Shown one piece after another: positions 25,137 through 36,465 of a stretch of 64,000 bases of DNA. The translations under genes were made by a program, and so were the position numbers. The notes beneath the pieces are model-generated. The model did not search any database. It saw only the letters and a list, made by a program, of their open reading frames with translations, and was not told the origin of the DNA. The number at the start of each line of letters is the position of its first letter. Positions within the stretch are counted from its first letter, which is position 1. Location of the stretch: positions 7,487,619 through 7,551,618 of the forward strand of contig ML677374.1 in assembly GCA_007922305.1 (NCBI GenBank), read 5' to 3'. The DNA comes from Dermatemys mawii (lineage: Eukaryota > Chordata > Testudines > Dermatemydidae).

Positions 25137-26215
25137 TATATGCTCAAGTAGTGTAAATCGTAATACCTCTCTAGATCCTCAGGTGGACTTTGAAGCCAAT
25201 GGAGCTCTGACAATTTACATCAGTCAACGAATCTGCCCCCTTGACTTGTGTATCTTCAACCCAAAGCATGCTGTCAGCATTTAGCAAAATAATAAGCAAG
25301 AGTAATGGAAACACCACTTGCTGCCCATGTGTAGTCTGTCCCCAGTTTTGCCTCTGAAAAGTAGTACGACCTTGGGGGAAAATCCCTAAGGTTAAAAATG
25401 CTGCAAATGCATCCGCTCAAACACACCCCTGCACGGACTCCAACTGACTAAGCCAGCCCTACTGACTTCAGAAAGGCTCAGCTCATGTGCCACTTGGACC
25501 CAGGTGCAGCATGCAGATCTAGATGCCTCCATGCCTCAAGCTGTGATACTGGGATAGTATTATCACCAGGCTCACAGGAGCACCTGTGTAGCTCAACTGC
25601 CTATAGAGCATGTTGACATCCCGGGATGCACTACACAGAATACCAGGGCAGTACTGTAATATTTGTGAAGTTCTTCAATATTGTTTTAAAAGGCAGCAGA
25701 CGCTCTGGGAAAACAACAGAGAGATGAATCCTTAGAGGCTCACTCATCTGGCTTAGCGCAACAATATCTTTATGGCCTGTGAGTTCACCGTTACCTGTTA
25801 ATTATTCTCTTTGGAGCTCACTGTGGGGGAGTGCCACACACAGAGCAGATACAGGTTCTAGCCCTTCTGTCTATGATGCTGCAATAAACACAGAAGAGTT
25901 TGGCTGGGCTGGGAACAGGGGCAGAAGATATAAAACCTGGGTGCAGGAGTGTTATGCTATACAAAGCACAGAGGAGGTGAAGAGTCAAACTGAGTGGCAG
26001 AGAAAAGTGGAGCTATGAATCATCCCCAAACCAGCTTTGAGCTCACACCGATAAATCCATCCCCCCTACTCCAATGCATTGTATCAACATAACAGACATA
26101 GTGGGGTGGAGAGGATATAACTTGAAAACAAAAGGCCTCCTTTTACCCCCTTAGAGACCTGCCAATTTTGACAATAAATCAGAAAGCCAGGTACTGAGGT
26201 GTAGCCTCCCTCAAG
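25137..26215. other. No gene; possible worn MIR tail near 25545-25690
   Basis: Most is unique-looking. Blocks such as 'actgggatagtattatcacc' and 'tttgtgaagttcttcaata' resemble a plus-strand MIR core and tail but are too worn to be sure. Confidence 0.4.
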
Positions 26216-26445
26216 GGTCCCGAAAGCATGATGAAGACTTTGCATCTCTGCTAGCCCAAATTCCCCAGCAGTTTGGAGGAATTCTCGACTTTGAGGAAGG
26301 TCTCCAATGCTGAGGGGAAAAATTGGGGATTAAAATTCCCAATTCCCCAACCGCTGGAGGAAAAGTCTGCTGGGGTCTCTAATCCCAAAAAGTTGATGAA
26401 AACTTTCCCCCCAAAGTCTGGGGTCCAAATTCCTCAGCAGTTAAA
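26216..26445. repeat. Diverged minisatellite, about three 81-87 bp units
   Basis: The block 'aaattccccagcag' with a following 'ttggaggaa' recurs in altered form at about 26258, 26338 and 26426. Between copies, 'gatgaagacttt' (26230) matches 'gatgaaaacttt' (26395). Spacing of the equivalent Leu-Glu-Glu or Leu-Lys-Lys codons is 81 then 87 bp, both multiples of three, so the units share one reading frame on the plus strand. That frame is open from 26255 to 26497. No known protein recognised. Confidence 0.55.
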
Positions 26446-26483
26446 AAAAAAAAAAGAATATTTATATGATGAAATCCTTGGTC

Positions 26484-26556
26484 CAAGGGCATACTGAGTC
26501 TGCTCCAGCTCCCACTGAAATCAATGGCAAAATGTTCATTGGCTTCAATGAAGCAG
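26484..26556. repeat. Palindromic MITE-type fragment
   Basis: Inverted symmetry around 'actgaaatcaatggc' and 'attggcttcaatgaag', a motif common in short palindromic elements of this genome. Confidence 0.4.
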
Positions 26557-26996
26557 GATCAAGCTTTAAGTATTATTATTAGTGAGAGGGAAGAATGGTG
26601 GATACATTGGTTTGTCGTTCAGATAAATTAACTGCAAGCTGAGAATATCTGCGAAGGAAGTAGGGAAAAGTTTGGCCAATGAAGACAATATTAGTGGTTT
26701 GGGAAAGGACAGCAAGCTGTAGAATGAGCTAACCCAGAGACTAGACAGTGTTATTTCAGCACATACTTTACATTTTTAAGGTGGTAATTTAACAATTTCT
26801 AATTTGTGAATATAACAAAGGAATTGATTTTGTGGCATTTATCCATGCAAGAGCTGTAAAACATTCATTATGTGGTAGCGGCATTACCATTTATAACCCC
26901 CTTTTCCAAATCTTTCTGCAGCACCTGCAGTCAATCCAAGCTTGGATGTTGCAAAGGACGACCCGGGAGTAATTTCTGCTCCCCAGATACAGATTA
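26557..26996. other. No gene seen
   Basis: AT-rich unique-looking sequence. Confidence 0.5.
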
Positions 26997-27081
26997 GGCC
27001 CCAATTCAGCAAACACTTAAACATGCGCACTGAAGTCAACAGGACTTAAGCACATGCTTAAACGCTATCCTGAATTAGGGC
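26997..27081. mobile_element. Short palindromic MITE, 85 bp
   Basis: The left end 'ggccccaattcagcaaac' faces the complement of the right end, 'gccctaattcaggatagc'. The interior carries 'cttaagcacatgcttaa'. Same family and length as 19335-19420. Confidence 0.72.
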
Positions 27082-27937
27082 TTTATAACTTTGGCAGTTT
27101 TTATGTCTCAGAGATAACAGGTGATTTATTCCATGGACTATGCAGGGCACAATGTACAATAAGACAGATTCACCCCTTATTTTCTGGTTCACCAATGACT
27201 GTGCTTCATTTCTCTCACCCTTTTCATCCTCTCCCAGGCTCTTTAGGATTATCTTCTCATGGCCAGTAAAATATAGAGATGTCTCTTGAAACCTTGTAGT
27301 CAAAACAGCAGAAAGCGAACAAAAAGCTCTTTTCCCCACCATCCCCCCAAAAAGAAAGCAAATAAAAACTCTCTAGATATATTTGAGAGTACTTAATGGT
27401 CAACTTTGCCTTTAATAAACCACACTCAGAAATGAAAATGTAAGACAAATCATCCAGTACGTTCAAATATTTTTACATACATTTTCTTTGGTGCTTGAGG
27501 GTATTTGCCTCTTTTCTCAAGGTCACTGTACTGATTTATTATAGTTGGCATCTTAATTCCACTCAATGCATTAAATCTGCCTATGTAAATGTTGCATTTT
27601 GTTCTTCCCCTTGTGTTTTTGGACTTCTCCCAATTAACATTTTCAAATAGTCCCACAAGACGTCTACAGCTACCTGATAAAAGCTCCGCTCTTGCAATGC
27701 AAATACAACCAACTTTGGCATTAACTTGAGCTGAGTGAAATGTTTTGAAATTGTCACCAAGCAGTTATTCACAAAATTCTTGCTCTCTATGTATGGATCA
27801 TCTTGATTTCTGCTAATCGATTTGTTATTCAAAACGATTCCACTGAATTTCACAAATTTTGTTTACTTGTTTGTATTATGGCTTGTTAGTTGAGCATGTT
27901 GCTCAGTTGCGATGGGTAAACTAAAATCACATTCTCT
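27082..27937. other. No gene seen
   Basis: Several overlapping minus-strand frames (27058-27342, 27257-27466, 27450-27656, 27581-27853) are AT-driven and lack domains or consistent splice borders. Confidence 0.5.
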
Positions 27938-27956
27938 CCCCACCCCACCCCACCCC
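27938..27956 (-). other. G-quadruplex motif, four runs of four G
   Basis: The plus strand has four C4 runs separated by single A residues. The minus strand therefore reads GGGGTGGGGTGGGGTGGGG, an ideal motif for a parallel quadruplex with one-base loops. It is also a short pentanucleotide tandem repeat. Confidence 0.9.
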
Positions 27957-28028
27957 GGGATTGGAACAGCATAACTCATCAGATTCCTGGTGTGAATCCT
28001 TGGGGAAAGCAAATTTAAAGTTTCCATG

Positions 28029-28089
28029 AGTATTTCAAGTATTTCAAGTAGGAAGAGTACTTTTTCGGAGCATGCTTTTTCGGAGCATC
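28029..28089 (+). repeat. Two adjacent small tandem duplications
   Basis: 'agtatttca' occurs twice in direct succession (28029-28046). Thirteen bases later a 15-bp unit starting 'ctttttcggagcat' is duplicated (28060-28074 and 28075-28089) with one mismatch. Confidence 0.9.
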
Positions 28090-28540
28090 TGTGCTAGTAA
28101 AACTCAAATGCAGAGAACTTCTCAGGAAGTGAACATATCAGTAATATCTTCATAAAATCAAACTCATTTGAAAGCCTCTTAATAGGTATCTGCTGAAAAC
28201 TGTCTCTAGCCTTAAGCTTTCTGGAACTTAAAGAGAACAAAAATTGCAGACACTCCTCTTGAATTCTCCAATCTGAAAGTCTATTAAGAAGCTGAAATTG
28301 CTCAATATTTGGCTTTTGTAGAGAAATATTTTTCTTTTCAGGTGATTATTAGGAAGGTCCTAAATAAAACTACAAGTCTTCTGTTAGCGGTCCTGTCTAC
28401 TTCTAGCATGGGCCTTCCAGACACATTCAGATAGTCGGTCATGAAACTAACTGTGCAACTACATATCTCCCCATTCTTCGGCTTGCCCATCCAAGGCACT
28501 CAAATGTCACAAGATTGGTGACCACAGCTATCTATCATTA
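28090..28540. other. No gene seen
   Basis: AT-rich, unique-looking. Confidence 0.5.
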
Positions 28541-28630
28541 TTATTATCTGCCTCATAGTGATATTAAGAGATTTAATTAATGCTTCAAAAGCCTTTTGAG
28601 ATCCTCAGCAGATAAGTGTTACATTAGGTT
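28541..28630 (+). repeat. MIR 3' part with L2-like tail
   Basis: Shows 'ctgcctcatagtgatatt', 'aattaatgcttcaaaag' and 'cttttgagatcctcagcag', the 3' half of a plus-strand MIR. Confidence 0.65.
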
Positions 28631-29689
28631 CAAAGCTTTCTTTTGTTACATTGCTTGTTGTTGGTTAGAGTCATACTTTGAGACCTGATTCTCCATTACC
28701 CTGAATCACTACAGAGTGAATGCCAAACACTAACCACTCAGATTTTGCACCCATTTTACATGGCTTTCAATGACTAGGCAAGGCACTAGACAATGGAGAT
28801 TCTTCCCTTTTAATCTTGTATTTTATAGGGAAATGGGTGTGGAGAAGGAATGAGTCCAGAACGGATTGTTTCACCTCCACAGGAATGACCTGAAAGAGGG
28901 CTAGCTGAATTAAACGGATTAGAAAATCCTTAATGTGTACGTTTCTCTCTCTCCAAAGACAATTAAATACACAACGGCGGCATTTTTAGCTTGTAAATAT
29001 TAGACGGAAGGACTGACCACAAGTGAGAGCTCTTGGAATCACAATTATCCCCGACTATTTTAAAGTTTATATTCAGCTTAGAGCCCAGACTTTTAATTGG
29101 AGGCTTCTAAATGAGTCACTGGTTTCGTTGCAACTTTTTTTTTTTTTTTTTTTTTTAAAAAAGCATTTGTTTATTTAACAAGCAAATAAAAATCGCGACA
29201 TCCCTCGAGTGCTGCTCTGGAAAGCAGATTCTCTTCCCTTCTTTAGCGAAAGTGTTTGGACACATCTACTCCTTAGGTGCATTCTGGCTAGCGCAGCTGC
29301 TCTTTCTTTTCTCTCTTTTGGATGTAATTTTCATTACTGGTATAAAATTAAGCAATAAGGTATGACAGACAGCACATAGCTGGGCAATTATTCCAAGCCT
29401 CAGGTGGCGTTATACACCATGAGGCTAGGGGCAGAGTGACTGTAACCACCCGAGACGTTCAATAATCGCCTTGAAATGCATGGCCAGGAGCCTTATTCAC
29501 TATTATGAAATGGAATCTACTGGGATGCAGGACTCATATTGGCTTGAATGCATTTATTTTTACATCTAATGTGAGGTGCTCTACTGCAGTGGCAATGGGT
29601 GCTGTACAGGAAATTAAAGACAAGGAAAGTGGATTCAAGAATTGGCATCTTGCTTGCTTTCCATCCCCCAATTTCCTCCACCTCCCTAT
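28631..29689. other. No gene seen; contains T22 tract
   Basis: Unique-looking. An uninterrupted T22 run at 29135-29156 is followed by A6. It could be an inverted poly-A tail of a retroposed sequence, but no parent was recognised beside it. Confidence 0.5.
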
Positions 29690-30090
29690 TAACTAATGCA
29701 GTGCTGGTGAAAAGCACCAGGTTTGTCAACCCTGGTGGAAACCGACAGCTTTATTGGAACAGGTATAACTTGAGTATCAGCAACGCACTCCACTCTGCCA
29801 TTAGGGTTAAATGCTGGCCTACGTGGGAAGGGGTATAATTCAATCACAGTCTCCATTTGTTCTTTGGCCTCTCGGTGACAGTAAGAGGGGCAAACATGTG
29901 CCAAATACGAAGGGGCAGTAAGAGGGGCAAACATGTGCTATATATAATTTGGACACCTGTCCGTTAGGAACTGGATCGAAACCACCAGCTCATTCTGTGT
30001 GGACGGCTGAGGTGGCCTTGGCCGATCGCAGCTTTCAGCTGCTCCCCACCTGGGATAGATTTGAACCAGATACCTCCTGGTCTGAGGAAA
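29690..30090 (-). repeat. Unclassified repeat-like unit, minus strand
   Basis: Read on the minus strand, the block starts with a B-box-like 'ggttcaaatctatcc' (complement of 30053-30067), passes a GC-rich middle with 'gctgcgatcggccaagg', a 37-bp tandem duplication, and an AATAAA (complement of 29752-29757), and ends with nested small hairpins ('ggtgaaaagcacc', 29705-29717; 'caccaggtttgtcaaccctg' onward). Higher GC and this order suggest a transcribed, retroposed or LTR-like element. A worn plus-strand frame and an 81-codon minus-strand frame exist but show no domain. Confidence 0.4.
29879..29938 (+). repeat. Tandem duplication, period 37 bp
   Basis: The 23-bp segment beginning 'cagtaagaggggcaaac' is present identically at 29879-29901 and 29916-29938. 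The 14 bases between are not repeated afterwards. Confidence 0.95.
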
Positions 30091-30803
30091 TGTTTATGAA
30101 TAGAATTATTAAGCACTATACACTTAAAGGTGAATGTCAACAATAAATTAAGGTATAATATTATGTGAATATTTATAATAAATTAGAGTATATTATAAAG
30201 GTGCTAATATCAAGTATCCATTCAACACACAGCATAACCACAGCTGAAATAAGTATGTATATAGGTGTGAATGACAGGACATAGTTCAGCTATTCCTCCT
30301 TGCTTCAATAAGGTCTGTAAACGGTGTATAATATTAACTGGTAAATTCTCACAACACCTCTGTCACGTTTTTAAGCTCATGTTTGGCAAACCATTTAGGA
30401 AAAATTCTGGCTACAGCTGTGTCTCTTCAGATCCTCAGTGCAGTTCACGGAGGACAAACATACACTGCCTCCGCACTCTAAGGGTTAAATTCTGTATCAG
30501 TGTGGAACACCACACATCCTTAGGATAAATTTCACTAGCTGGGAAATGTGTGTAACGATCCACCAAGGGAAGAGCAAATGCTTCTCTCAAATCAACTATT
30601 CTCTCCAGAGCCCCTTACGAAGTGGTAAAATAAAGGGAATAAAAGGTAGTGCCACCTATAAATACCACCCCCCCCTTTCGTTTTCTCTTACTTACAACTT
30701 TTAATCCATAACTCTCAATGCACTTTACAAAAAGAGGCAAGTGTCACTGACATATACATACATATGGCTGCCACCCCGTCATCTTCTGGGTTAGGTAGAC
30801 TCT
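30091..30803. other. No gene; small SINE tail fragment near 30707-30745
   Basis: AT-rich, with 'ctctcaatgcactttacaaa' near 30711, which resembles an antisense MIR/L2 tail. Nothing else recognised. Confidence 0.45.
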
Positions 30804-31060
30804 TAGGGTGAGTATACACTAAAAGCACTACAGCGGCACAGCTACACCAATGCTGATGGCAAAGAGCTCTTCTGTCGGCATAATAAAACCACCTCCGTGA
30901 AAGGCGATAGCTGCATTGGTGGGAGAAGCTCTCCCATAGACATAGCAACGTCCACACCTGCGCTTAAGTCAGTGTAACTTACATCAGTCAGTGGGGTGTC
31001 TTATTCACAGCCCTGAGCAGCATAAGTTATACCAACGTAAGTGGTAGTGTGTACAAACCA
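30804..31060. mobile_element. hAT-like MITE, about 257 bp
   Basis: Ends pair 'agggtgagtatacact' with the complement of the right end, 'ggtttgtacacactacc'. Inside are 'cagcggcacagctacacc', 'tgggagaagctctcccat' and 'tcacagccctgagcagc', which mark the same family as the copies at 38023-38300 and 45661-45932. No transposase frame. Confidence 0.72.
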
Positions 31061-31855
31061 GAGGTTCCTTTCCTAACCTCGCTTCAAAAAAGTAGGATGA
31101 TGTGAGGAGCAGGAACTCTGCCAAAAAAAAAGTTAAGAAAAATTAGCAAATGTAAGTAATATTTCTACTTATTTTAAATCCAGGTTTTTTCCAAGCTGTT
31201 TTGGGATAATTTTTTTTAAGTGTACATAACCTTGTTTTACTTAAATCAGACAGCAATGAACAAATAATTTCAGAGATTCCTCAACCTTTTTGTGTATAAG
31301 ATATAAAAATATCAATTGTAACTTCAGAGGTCAGTTACAAAAGTGAATTTCTGGCAGCCATGCAGAACATGAAAGGGTATTTTTCTCCTTTGAAAAACAT
31401 TCTTCTTAGTCAAAACTTAGACAATATCTTACTAACAATATCGCTCCTGTCTTCTTCAACAACCAGAATGATTATACCAATTGCTTGTACCCAAACATTT
31501 ACTTTTATGTACTGATATTCACTAGAAAGGGATAATCGAAATGCCAAGCACAGTGCACTAAACTCCTCTTTAACAGGAATACATGGAAAGGAAATAGTAA
31601 ACTATGCTTCCCTTTCCACATGTGTGTTTAGGTCTTATTGATATAAATAAGAAGTTCTCACGCATGCTAAAAGCACTTAAAGAGCACATAAAAAGGAGCA
31701 ATATATTTTCAGTCTGAATAATTTATTTTTAGATCAAAAACAACCGCACAAAAGTTCAGTCTCCACAAGAGAACAGTGACTGTCTCTACTAACAAGCTTC
31801 TTCTAAGCAATTTCAAGATAAGCGTTAAACAGCTGCACACGCCACCATGCAACTC
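31061..31855. other. No gene seen
   Basis: AT-rich unique-looking sequence. Confidence 0.5.
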
Positions 31856-32058
31856 GGGTCTGATTTTCAAAAGAGTTCAGTTCCTGTTTGGCCCTTATTT
31901 AAACACCTAGATTATCCAGAGAGTTTTGTACACTGGGTGCTGAGCTTTAGGGAACATCTGGCCACAATGGGAGCTGCTGGGCACTGAGCACTTTGGTAAA
32001 CCTTGCCTTTGTTTAGGTGCCAAAACGGGAGCTGAGCAAACTTGAAAAATCAAACCCC
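31856..32058. mobile_element. Palindromic MITE, about 203 bp
   Basis: The left 'gggtctgattttcaaaag' pairs with the complement of the right end, 'ggggtttgatttttcaag'. Pairing continues to 'ttcag' and 'ctcag'. Related pieces lie at 33785, 36335, 46250 and 51321. Confidence 0.6.
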
Positions 32059-33784
32059 AATTGTGGGTGGCAAGCACTTGAGAATCTGGCACTTGAAGCA
32101 TGCATGTAAATTTCCCTAGTTCTGTCTACAGTACTCCTGTCACAAGATGTTCAAGCGGTGAGACCTTCTGCTGCATCTTTGCAGAAGCCCATGCCCAAAT
32201 TTGAGCCACATGTAAGGTTCCAGTGGAATGAATGTGTGGCAACTGGAAGATCTGTTAACCGCTATGAACACAACACTGTTTGCACCATCCAGACAGATAA
32301 AAGAGGCCCAGGTCATATGCCGTCACCCTACTTCCTTGGATCATTGCAATGCACATGGGAGTAGTTAATTACTAGGGAAACAAAACTGAGGGTTTTGTTG
32401 TGACTTTAAAACCAGCTAGTGCTACATTTAACAGCAGTGATTACAGTTTGGGAGAATCAGTCACTTATAACTTTTCTTCTTCTCTCTGTGTGTCCTGTTG
32501 CTCAACATGGAGCCCTAAAAAACTATGCATTGTGTGCAACCCAGACTATTAAGTGGAGGGTGCGTGAATAGCTTCAGCATACTCCAGACCAGTAGTTTTG
32601 AAGTGGAGAGCTTCTCAGTGCTTGCTAAAGTGTGTTCTGGTGTCTTCTTTGCAAGTGCAAAATTAACAAGTCACTGGGTTCACCCTCTCTTATGCCCCCG
32701 TGACTCATTAATAGCTAGTCGGGGGAGGGACTTAGAAAGGCAAGTTGCCCCAAATTAATGAGAATCTTCATATACTGCATCCCACCTCCATTTGCCTCAA
32801 CTCTAGATTAAACACCTTGGCAGATGGTTAACAGGCTCCCGTCTTTTCAGCTGGACGCCTTTCATCCATTGATCCCTCCTCTCCTTTTCTAGCAGTCAAC
32901 ATGCACCCACCAATTCTTCTCTGCCTAGATAGATATGGCAAACCAGCCTCCGCAAAAGCCACAACCACCACCGTTCTTGGGATCACTCAGCAAAGAGTCA
33001 TGCAGCAAAGAAAGTAGACACAGTCACAGTCTAGCTTCATCTGCTTGACACTGTAGGCAGCAAATTCGTATGCTTCCTAGAGCTCTCTTACATAATGAAG
33101 TTAGAAGGACATCATCTTGTGAGATTATTTCCAACCCCCAAGATCAATAACTAATGCAGAATTCAAGATTTTATCTGAGGTCTGCAAGTGTAATAAAATC
33201 AACTTTTTTCCAATTACTAATTCCTTGCACGATTAACCCAGTATTTTTCAATAGGCTCTGTCAACTTCTATGAAAGCAAAACTAAAGAAAGCAACCTTCC
33301 AAAAAGTTGTGAGCATTTCTCTTTCTCTCTCCTTAGAGTGCAGAAAAAGTAGACTGGCAACATTTTCCTTCCTCTAAGAAATGGCTAATACTATTATCAG
33401 CTAAGCTGAACCAGTGACTTCTGCTTTGTAAGTATTGGCTCATCATGTGTAAATTGCTGCAATGAAATTACCAAACTAAAAAAAGAACCATTGCATGCTA
33501 TTATTGTATTGCATGGGAATAAACCAGAGGATTGTTTTTCAGCCAGTAATGCAAGACCATTCCACCAATTAAACACTTCAATGGATTTTTGCATCCTCCA
33601 ATAAGTACAGGAAGGCAGATAAGGATGAAATGTAATACCTTTAGAATACTACTTTTATCAGCATCTAGGAATGGACAGCCAGATGAGAGACCACCACATG
33701 CAATAAAATGGTTAGCAAATCATGCTATTTTCATATTTTGGAGGTCCAGCAGTGGTTATTCCAGGTTATTGGAAATTGCTATGA
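32059..33784. other. No gene seen
   Basis: Unique-looking sequence. Short frames (32158-32364, 32525-32758) lack domains. Confidence 0.5.
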
Positions 33785-33858
33785 GTGGGACTTCCAAAAC
33801 TTCCCATAGACTTCAGATCAGAGGAGAGTTAGGCCAATGCTGAGCAGTTCTGAAAATC
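33785..33858. repeat. Fragment of the palindromic 'tttcaaaa' MITE family
   Basis: Contains 'gggacttccaaaacttccc', 'gttaggccaatgctgagc' and 'ctgaaaatctacc', the order seen in one arm of the family at 31856. Confidence 0.45.
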
Positions 33859-34507
33859 TACCCTGTATCACTGGTTAATACTGAGTATTATTTAGATTAA
33901 CTATTCAATATTTTTCCCCATTCCCTTGCCTCTGGTGTAGTAACTAGAGCAAACCACAACATTTTATGAACTACTTCTCTTTTCCTTGTCTTTTTTGAGA
34001 GTTAAGACTAATCCAAAAGTGGTTTCAAGGATTGCTATTCACACTGCCACTGCACACTCCTGCATTGTAAACAGGTTTCAAAATCCAATCAGAATGCAAT
34101 AACTAGTAGAATCTGGGGTGCTTTATACAGGATCGATATAGCAGAACCCTCTTCATTACAACAACCTGGTAGACAACTCACCAGCCTGATTAAGAGTGTC
34201 CATTTGTTCAAATAAAAAGTGTCTGCAAAGACTTAATGACATAAAACACAAGAATAAAGATGTCTCACTGCATTTCATTTAAGGTGATATTTTTTTCTTT
34301 TTTTCACCTTTATTTGGCAGACAAAGATCCAGAGTTTAGCATTTAACATCTACATAGCATCTGCTCAAGCAGCAAAATGATTTAGCACCAGCCAACTGCT
34401 TCCCCCATTAGGAGAAATCTGAGCTAATAAAGTCTCAATTAAATAGCAGTCATTACCATTCACTTCCACTAGGATAAAGTCAGTTCTCTGGGAAATAGTT
34501 TGGTTAA
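33859..34507. other. No gene seen
   Basis: AT-rich, unique-looking. Confidence 0.5.
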
Positions 34508-34600
34508 GTGTAGCTGATCCTCAAAGGTGCTGAATGCTCCTGTAAGTTGCTGATCATCCACAACTTCCCTGGTCAGCTGAAGTGCTCAGTGCCACACAAG
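34508..34600. repeat. Palindromic MITE fragment ('ctcaaaggtgctgaatg')
   Basis: The block 'atcctcaaaggtgctgaatg' followed by 'cagctgaagtgctcagtgcc' shows partial inverted symmetry typical of a short MITE family. Borders uncertain. Confidence 0.35.
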
Positions 34601-35532
34601 ATGGAGACCCAAGTCCAGTTGAAGGGGCCTATACTAGAAATGGCAAGCTCTCTTTCAACAGGCATTTCAGCTTCTGTTAGTCCTGAATGAATGGCTGGGT
34701 CTTCACTTCCCAGTCCTTCAGGACTCTTTCAAACAATTCATGTAAAAACAGTAATATGAAGAGATACACTATTGAGAACACATAGTAAAACAAGGCTATA
34801 AAAAAAAAATCAAAGCCAATAAAATAGAAATATCACAGAACTGCTAAAAACTTGTTGCTTCCTTTTCTCCAGCAAAAGGGTCTTCCTCCCCTCCTCCCAG
34901 TTTGCATTAAGGGACTGGGGCTTTTAAGAAGCAAAGGTGCCCTCTGTCTATGTAGCCCTCAACTTCAGTAGTTATGAAACTTTTCTCCAGATAAGATAAT
35001 GGAAAGTTGTTTTTGACAGGAGAATCCATCCTCTAAGGGCTTATCACTCAGGCTCGCACCTGATAACACAGGGCTACCAAACACAATATTCCATCTTCCG
35101 CCGAAGTGTATATAAAAATAGCTGAATTGGAGCTGCTAAAGCACATCTCAGCAATAGCATGGAGCACAAACATAAATGTTTCCCAGTGCCCTGGTGGTTT
35201 GGAAAGTGCTTACAGCAGCACAGTGCCACACACAGGAGACGCATCAAGGATCACCTTGAGATCAGAATGGAAAGGCACAAGGAGAATCTCGACTGCGGGA
35301 GACAAGGAAAGAAACTCATCACTGATTTTTTTTTTTTTTTTTAATGCTACACTGCAGCCTCCCCCCATCTTCACAGTGGAGTCCAGCAGAGCAGCAATAT
35401 CTTATCAGGTGGTGTTAATCCTTGGGTTTGGGTAGCAGATAATCCTGTGAAGAGACTGCCATTGGAGTCAGCAGACAAGAGCAAGGGTAGATATATGTGG
35501 GATTTGTGTGCAGAATCAGGCCCACAGTCCTA
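34601..35532. other. No gene seen; contains T17 tract
   Basis: Unique-looking sequence with A8 near 34800 and T17 at 35326-35342. A 109-codon frame crosses the T tract (coding for a phenylalanine run) and is not credible as a protein. Confidence 0.5.
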
Positions 35533-35597
35533 GTGGGGATTAGAACCCAGGAGTTATGGGTTCAAAAACAAAAGCCTCTGTCATTTGAACTAACAGA
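35533..35597 (-). repeat. tRNA-derived SINE head, antisense
   Basis: On the minus strand there is an A-box-like 'ttagttcaaatgacag' and, about 45 bp later, a B-box-like 'tgggttctaatcc' (complement of 35537-35549). This spacing fits a tRNA gene or tRNA-derived SINE. The arms do not fold into a complete cloverleaf, so it is not a functional tRNA. Similar to 55830-55897. Confidence 0.5.
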
Positions 35598-36334
35598 GCA
35601 TCTCCATCAGCTGCCTAGAGAGTATAGTTTTTATCTTCTCTCTGGGTCAGCCACTAGAGGGCAACAAAATCCTACAGACTTCACCCAACATGTTATACAT
35701 ACATGCAAGAGTTGTGAAGTCTGGTTATGTTGTAAGATGATGCACTCCCTTGGATCTCTAGATTCTAGCCACTGTGCTCCTGACCTATAAATGCCAGGAA
35801 AGGGCTAAGACTACAGCCTCTGAGGTAGAAGAGGAAGTAACTTTCATGAATTACCAAATGTAATTCTCAGAGTAGGTAGACATTAAAAATCCCAGAATAG
35901 GAGACTGCAAACTGCAGCTGCAAATGCCTCAGGAAAGAAAAAGTACTGAATCTCTATTAATTTTGGAACACAACTCCTTGGGCCACCTGCTGTGTGTTGC
36001 TTACGCCACTACTTAGTCTGTAGAGAGTTTAAGCAAAAAACACAAAGAATGTGGAGAGCGGTGGGTAGAAAAATTGCTGGAGCATGTTCAGTCTGGCTAA
36101 ATCTCTGCCTTGCCGAGGAATTATCCCCTTAGTGCTTCTTTAACTTCACCATCCCACTGGACCAGGTCAGAGAGGAAACTTACCCCCACTTGTGCCAAAG
36201 ACAAGCCCCATGTAACATTCCTCTTAAACACAATAAGCAACTGGAGATCTTGACCAGGAAAGGGTATGTCATATCTGTTTTCAAGGTGGCTGAAAAGAAG
36301 AGGTTGGAAATATCCTCAAAATAAAGGAAACCAT
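35598..36334. other. No gene seen
   Basis: Unique-looking sequence. Confidence 0.5.
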
Positions 36335-36465
36335 TTAGGGCTGGACTTCCAAAGTTAGGTAAAGGGCTTGGACAAAGAGTTCCCACTGATTTCTAATTGG
36401 GTGTTCAAATTTCTTTGGTGGCTTTAAAAAAAAAAGGCTGAGATTTTCAAAGTTTTGATTTGTTT
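36335..36465. repeat. Palindromic 'tttcaaag' MITE copy, worn
   Basis: Starts 'agggctggacttccaaag' and ends 'ggctgagattttcaaag', with 'ttcccactgatttctaatt' between, the arrangement of the family at 31856 with an A10 insertion at 36425-36434. Confidence 0.45.

Noticed and set aside
29135..29162. Poly-A tail of a processed pseudogene (T22A6)
   Set aside because: No gene-like sequence or target duplication was recognised on either side.
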